Shown in pieces: positions 58,391 to 64,000 of a stretch of 64,000 nucleotides of DNA; position 1 is the stretch's first letter; every line of letters begins with the position of its first letter. The notes below the pieces were generated by a model that was not told the DNA's origin, did not search any database, and saw nothing but the letters and a program-made list of their open reading frames with translations. The position numbers were made by a program, and so were the translations under genes. The DNA is from Hirundichthys speculiger (Eukaryota; Chordata; Actinopteri; Beloniformes; Exocoetidae), in contig JAGFBZ010000701.1 in the NCBI GenBank assembly GCA_018398805.1, positions 1 to 64,000 on the forward strand. The letters are read 5' to 3'.

Positions 58391-58836
58391 TTGGTCCAAA
58401 CTCGGCCCTCGAGGGCCGCTGCCCTGCACGTCTTAGATCAGGGGTGTCAAACTCCAGTCCTCGAGGGCCGCTGTCCTACACATCTTAGATATTTTCCAGC
58501 TTCAGCACACCTGATTCTAATGAATGGATCACCACAGGCTTGTCATCCAGGTCTTTTCAGGTCTGTTAATGACCCATTCATTTGAATCAGGTGCTCTGAA
58601 CCAGGGAAACATCTAAGACATGCAGGACAGCGGCCCTCGAGGCCTGGAGTTTTGACACCCCTGTCTTAGATGTTTCCCAGACACAACACACCTGATGCTA
58701 ATGGTTGGATCACCATCTGGTTGTCATCCAGATCTGCACAAGTCTGTTAACGACCCGTTCATTTGAGTCAGGTGTGTTGTGTCTGGGAAAGACTTGCAGG
58801 ACAGCGGTCCTCGAGAAGCGAGTTTGGACACCCCTG
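58391..58836. mobile_element. hAT-type MITE (outer copy)
   Basis: It begins near GGTCCAAACTCGGCCCTCGA and ends TCGAGAAGCGAGTTTGGACACCCCTG-like sequence. The interior is palindromic (CACACCTGATGCTAATGG against CATTTGAGTCAGGTGTG). It is interrupted by a related element. The left tip is degraded, so the start is approximate and no outer target duplication was confirmed. Confidence 0.7.
58439..58663. mobile_element. Related MITE nested in the outer copy
   Basis: It begins CAGGGGTGTCAAACTCCAG and ends CTGGAGTTTTGACACCCCTG, a clean inverted repeat. A perfect 8-bp duplication TCTTAGAT flanks it (58431-58438, 58664-58671). It is 225 bp. The duplicated target is part of the outer element's own subterminal sequence, so one family member jumped into another. 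Confidence 0.88.
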
Positions 58837-59049
58837 GTCTAGACCGTGGCTGATCGGCTGAGATAAACGTAAGCCTCGGGGCCTACGTAACCAGGAAGTG
58901 GGTAGCGAAGCGCGACAGATCTGTGACAAGCCTCGGCTGGTGGGCCGGTTGCAGACGACCAAGCCGCTCTGACAGCACTCGTTTCAGGTGTCGTTTCAGT
59001 ATTGACATCTGAGATGAGGATGCTTGGACGGATTTGATCAGAATCAGAC

Positions 59050-59160
59050 AAAGTATCAAGTATCAAGTCAACTTTATTGTCAGATATGCTACACATGCTC
59101 GACGTGCAGCATTCATGAAATTTCAGTCCTCTCGGACTCACAGTGCAACAGGGTAAATAT
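59050..59160 (+). repeat. Dispersed repeat fragment (CAACTTTATTGTC type)
   Basis: AAGTCAACTTTATTGTCAGA and TGCTACACATGCTCGACGTG resemble a frequent teleost retroposon end. A more diverged relative begins near 35411 (AAGATTCAAGACAACTTTAT). Confidence 0.45.
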
Positions 59161-60866
59161 AATAATTTATAAGTAAAAAACGAAACAAGTAGGACCTACG
59201 ACATAAGTACTGAGGACTATCTTAAATACTAAAATTTGCCATGTGGACAGTATAGACAGTGTGGACAGTATAGACAGTGTAGTATAAACAGCTTAAATGA
59301 ACCGTATGTAAAGTGTAGCAGCTTTAGTGAACAGTAAACACAATGTTAAATTAGTTAGTGTCATAGGGCAGCATAAGCTCAGACAGCCAAGCTAATGCAG
59401 CTAACTTGAAACTGAGTTAAGGTGGGCGTGTTCCAGCCAGCTTCCAGGCGTTCTGCTCGTTCTGCCCGTATTTGTATTAACTGGGGTTGGGAGGAGTCAT
59501 CTCTTGCCAATATGGCGATGCAGCAGTCCCAAAAAGAGACTTCAAGCTGACCTTTCAGAAAACCTATGGGTGACTTCACAGGAATCAAGAGTTTTCCATT
59601 TCCTCTGTACTTCCACTTCTGTCAGGTAGCAATGTTGACGATGGCAATTTCCCGTCTGTCTCACAAGACTAGGACAGAAATTCTCATTTCACTTGTTTTT
59701 TTGACTTTTCCGGTACATCTGCCGTCTGTTGGAAACTCGATATGCTATTTTGATATGCTAGGTCATGCTGCATTCAGGAGTCTTTGAAAATTGACAATCA
59801 GGCTTTCAGCTTTCAGATATAGCCTTCAAAAAAGATACAGCCCCTGAATCTGGGCATGGCTAAGATTTTAAAAACCATTCACACCAAATAAATGTTACAG
59901 CTGATGGGCAAAGGGCCAAAGACTGCGAACATCCAACTGTGAAGCAGTCATTTTATGCCAGTAAAAATCTTTTCCCCTGGTTTAATACCATGTGATGGGT
60001 GACAGCGCTCTGATGTCATGAAAACAATGGGGACTTTTTTTTGTAAGTTGTCAAAAACGTCGGATAAACTCGAGGAACAGTACCGGGCTTGTCCTGCCTC
60101 CTGCAGGCTGTAGCCACTAGTCGTCTGAATCAAACAGGGTCTTTCTCTTCTGTCACATTCATACATTTTTATGAGAAAAGCCATTTTTACGGTCCAGAAG
60201 CTGTAAAAATGGCCCTGTATTCTCTTTTATGCCCAGTTTCTAACCCTTCTAAACCTATTTTTTTTTTCCCTGATGAGGACTTTAGTTTTTACTTGTGTTA
60301 TGTAGGATACACCTTTCTCTTTCCCAGAATAACCTCCATGTTCCAAAGTTTTTAATGACTTAGCCGGATGCAGTAATGACATAAAGCTGCTCATCGATTC
60401 AAAGCTTTTATTGGTGTTTTTATTTTTTTATTCTGCTCTATCAGATGGTTCTCTGACTGAAAGGATGGCTTTGAGATGGAATAACTGTGCTCTAAAACCT
60501 AAAACCTTTCTAAATTAGCAATTAGATAGGTTTGCGTGATCTTCCAGTTTTAATAAAGCCCTACTACAAGCACTGTTCATACCAGCTGAGCAAATTCCAG
60601 ATGACTTGCATTTTTTTGCTTTTCGACATTTGTACTTATACTGTTATCAAATTAACCTGTAGCAGCCGAACAAGGAAGTATTTGGAGGATAGTGCAAAAA
60701 AAAAAGTTCATTCATCTCTTATGTGAAGAGGAGTGATTGAGACCAAGACAGAAGGGAAGATTTAAAATAAAATCACCTCTTTGTTTGGATCATCATTTGA
60801 TGCTTTTGAAAATCATCTTCTGAGCCGTCGTAATTAAAAACCATCCATCCTTTCCAATCTCTCCAG
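59161..60866. other. Gene-free interval, nothing recognised
   Basis: A short imperfect tandem of TGGACAGTATAGACAGTG lies at 59241-59282. No exon or bounded element is seen. Confidence 0.5.
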
Positions 60867-61270
60867 TAGGCTGTAGCGATACACTGATCTCACGATACGA
60901 TACGATACCCGATATTCCCCTTACAATACATTTACATCATTTTCCCAAAGATTTTAAAGGGACAAAGTGATTTTGGTGACATCTTGTGAGTGTTCCAATG
61001 ACTTTGTTTGAATTTATTGAACTGAAAGCATCAGTTACACATTATATGACTGACAGGCAGCTTGCAAATGCTAGACAAAATGAATAAAAGATTTGTTGAG
61101 AAAAATAGTTTCATTTATTTAAACATTGCAAATTGTTGCTTGCAAGCTTTTAACGGTGGGACACGGGGATTTTGAAAAAAGCTTAGAATATCGATACCCG
61201 CAGCTGAAAAATCGATAGTCGATAAAATATCGATATATATCGCAGAATCGATTAAAATCGCTCAGCTCTA
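60867..61270 (-). mobile_element. hAT-like MITE, copy 2, opposite orientation to 55226-55670
   Basis: It begins TAGGCTGTAGCGATACAC and ends AAAATCGCTCAGCTCTA. A perfect 8-bp duplication CTCTCCAG flanks it (60859-60866, 61271-61278). Read in reverse, its interior follows copy 1 closely (TTGCAATGTTTAAATAAATG, AAATCACTTTGTCCC). It is 404 bp. Confidence 0.87.
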
Positions 61271-61279
61271 CTCTCCAGT

Positions 61280-61620
61280 GTGTCATGGATCTGTCCAGGG
61301 CCCTACTCCTGGTTGGGCATTCCCAAACCCTTGAACCACACCACCTGGCTCTACTCAGTGTGGAGGAGCTGCAGCTCTACTCCGAGTCCCTCGACTCTCT
61401 ACGCTCCACGCCTGTGACTGAACTTCTCACCGTATCTCTCAGGGAGTCCAGTCCACTTGTGGGAGGAAACTAGTTTTAGCCACTTGTACACACAGTCTTG
61501 TTCTTTCCATCACGAACCACAGTCCGGTGACCATCGGGGAGGATAGGAATACAGACAACCACGAAACAGAGTCGTACCTTTTGTTCATTCCAGTTAACTG
61601 TTACGGAGTCTGCACGCTCA
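61280..61620 (+). repeat. Degraded dispersed repeat
   Basis: CCTGTGACTGAACTTCTCAC, TATCTCTCAGGGAGTCCAG, GGAGGAAACTAGTTTTAGCC and ACCATCGGGGAGGATAGGAA match in order, from memory, a very frequent teleost repeat. The 62-codon frame at 61285-61473 is part of it. Confidence 0.5.
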
Positions 61621-64000
61621 GGAAGAATCGATCAGTAACACCGAGCTCCCGTTCCAGTCATAAACCCCTCCACCCTTTTTACAGACAGACATAGATATAA
61701 TCCTACTGCTGACGATCAGAACCTGTCATAACGTTTCACAGTGACTCATGATTATGTGGCTCACGCTGCTTTTGAATTTGATGTGTACTTTTGTCATCTG
61801 CAAGACAAAGGCATGAAAACTATCTTCTGAATAAGTAAAAAAATATATATATCAATAAATGAATACGTCAAGTTTTGGTCATAAAAATGACTCACTGCTC
61901 ACACAAATGTAGCCACGGGGTTGGCTCGAGTGTAGCGATTTCCTTGTTACCTGCACAAACCTGCACACCTGTGAGCCTGCGTGAACGGCTAACAACTATA
62001 TTGACAGGCGACGCCCCATAAATACCCTGCTGTACCGTCTGCTGTGCTATAAAGGCAGCCATAATTTTGGCAAATGACCCTGATGCTACGTTGAAAAAGA
62101 CATGAAACTAGTAACTGAGACTCAAAACTACAATCGGATGTCTTTTTTTAACCAAGGGAGTCGCCCCCTAGTTGGATTATTAAAAAGAGGATGTGTTCCT
62201 TTTTTATGTCATTTATGGCTCCCACTGGGCTGTCCAAATATGTACACAAATATTTAATTTCCTGTCCCATAAGACAAACAACGTCTCTGCAGCATTAAAA
62301 CTAAGACCTGGAATCAGAGGGTGCTTCAGGTTTTAAAGGTTTTACCCGCTCGGTTACTGAGTAAATTCAGAGTGTGTTATTGTTAGCCACTCAGTTGCTC
62401 CACAGCTGGCTAACATTAACATGTCTTTGGATAATTCTCGATATGGGCTGTTGGTTCTAGTCCGAGAAAGGCTATTAAATATGGGATCTTCACCAATAGG
62501 ATGGATTACTATTAAATAACACAGTTCCTAGGAAAGCTTTTCATTTTTTATCACTACTAAAAGGGCTGTATTTCAAAATATAAGAGACAGTTTTTTCAAA
62601 GCTTGTGCAGAGTGCCATGGAATTAGGTATGCATCGCCACTTTCACACAGAAATTTCTGAATGAAGATGCACTAGAGATCCCCTCTTCATTCTGCCTCTC
62701 CTCTCCAGATGTGCATTCACGGTGATCCCATGTAGGCGCTTCATTCACTCCCCAATTTGTGCTTTCGCAAAACTTTACAGTGTCTCACAATCTGGAGACG
62801 GTCCTTAATTTCTCATGGTCAGTGAATCCTTTATTTACTCTGGTGGCATTTTTAGTGTTATTTTTCTGTAGCTTTTTTTTTCCCCACTGTGTCCTAAACA
62901 CCTCTGTCAGACGTCTCTACATCTTTTACAGCCATCCTTCCGCCCCTGTTACACCTTTCTGCAGTGCCATTTCACACAGCACTCATGTCGCCCCTAGCTC
63001 TGTTACTACCTCCCACAGCAGTGCAGAGGTGCAACAGCTGCAGATCAGCACCTCCTGCACTTGGAGGTTTACATTCAAAATGAATATAAACCTCCGAGTT
63101 ACCCGAATAGAACCAAGACAGTACAGCCCATAGTTGCTCATGTTAAAGTTGTCTAGCGTTGAATAAAGCTTGATTTTCTTACCTAAAGTTGTCTTCTTCT
63201 ACCCGGTTCAGTTGCTGCATAGGCTACGTGATGTAAACAACAATAAATCCACGTCATTATTGTCTTTGATACATATGCTATTGGTAACAACTGCTAATGC
63301 TAATAGCCTACACCAGTCAGGACGTGTCGTGAACATGTTATCCCATCCAGCATTGTCATGTTGGCGATCCGTTGTACTTTACAGCTTTACCTCTCTTGAG
63401 TAGACGTGGACCCAGCCTGTCAGAGAGCACCGACCAGACCCGAGACTAACTGTACCGATTCCGATCCGAACCCGGAGTCACATCTTTTGAATGGACCCGA
63501 GATCCGATTCAGGTCGGGTCGAAACCTTGGGTTTTCGGGTTGTTGGGTTGTTCCGAAGTTGTTGAGGGACATTTTAGCTGGCTGTATCGCCCTCAATATT
63601 GAGATTCTCTGGCACCACCCTTGGAACCCAGAAGGCATTGCGTATTTTCGCCAAGACATCATCGAAAAGGATGTCGACCAAAAAGGTTTGCTACAAATGT
63701 AAGAATTTTTGTAGTTAATAAAGATATAAATAAAATAAATGAAAAATAAAAATATAAATGTCTCTTTTCTTCCTCTTTGTCATCTTCTTGACAGACTGGA
63801 CGTAACTTTGGCGTAAGGCCGCCCCCCACAGTCTGAAGACGTAACTGCACTGAAGGGGTGTCCCATTTCTAAGTCACAAGATGACCCTTACACTTACTTC
63901 AGAGGGCCAAGATTGAGGGTTAAGGGAGGAATTGGAATTCACCCTAAATTTGTATGTTAAAGATGAAAAAGGATTTGCAAGTTTAGCCGGGCTGATGACA
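61621..64000. other. Gene-free terminal stretch, nothing firmly recognised
   Basis: A GGTCGGGTCGAAACC/TTCGGGTTGTTGGGTTG block near 63510-63551 suggests a degraded DNA-transposon end. The 124-codon frame at 62759-63133 has a hydrophobic run but no family motif or splice context. No known gene next to brms1l in other vertebrates (for example MBIP) is seen before the window ends. Confidence 0.45.

Noticed and set aside
62759..63133. 124-codon frame with a hydrophobic segment as a small membrane protein
   Set aside because: The hydrophobic run comes from a T-rich stretch; no homologous motif, no promoter or splice evidence.

Overview
The window is vertebrate nuclear DNA, most likely from a teleost fish. 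The evidence is three intron-containing genes with fish-like protein sequence, and a dense load of short non-autonomous DNA transposons (hAT, PIF/Harbinger, Tc1/mariner) plus teleost-type dispersed repeats. There are no prokaryotic operons, no CRISPR array and no rRNA or tRNA gene. The order PSMA6 (+), NFKBIA (-), BRMS1L (+) matches the block on human 14q13, so this is a conserved synteny segment.

Layout. 1-4.76 kb: last four coding exons of psma6 (20S proteasome alpha subunit); its last intron carries a hAT-like element with a second one nested inside. 4.76-6.12 kb: convergent intergenic gap. 6.12-8.56 kb: nfkbia (IkappaB-alpha) on the minus strand, six exons, with a consensus kappaB site upstream. 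As given, exon 3 has one base too many, and the last exon joins out of phase at the best-looking donor. 8.56-28.2 kb: no recognisable host gene, only repeats, a Harbinger MITE and a decayed coiled-coil reading frame (15.3-16.4 kb). Human INSM2 and RALGAPA1, which sit in this interval, are not seen. 28.2-40.45 kb: complete brms1l, ten coding exons, 324 codons, a subunit of Sin3-HDAC complexes. Intron 6 looks like a minor-spliceosome (U12) AT-AC intron, and the larger introns carry a Tc1/mariner relic and several hAT-like elements. 40.45-64 kb: gene-poor, with a minisatellite of about 41 bp x 31 copies (49.6-50.9 kb), a Tc1-like relic split by a hAT element, a pair of related hAT copies in opposite orientation, and further MITEs.

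The genes are linked by old synteny, not by operon-like coregulation. PSMA6 and NFKBIA do share a pathway: phosphorylated IkappaB-alpha is degraded by the proteasome. I found no convincing undescribed system. The strongest observations are the AT-AC intron, the nfkbia frameshift, the repeated nesting of hAT-like elements with readable 8-bp target duplications, and the minisatellite. All family names come from reading motifs by eye; no database search was run.
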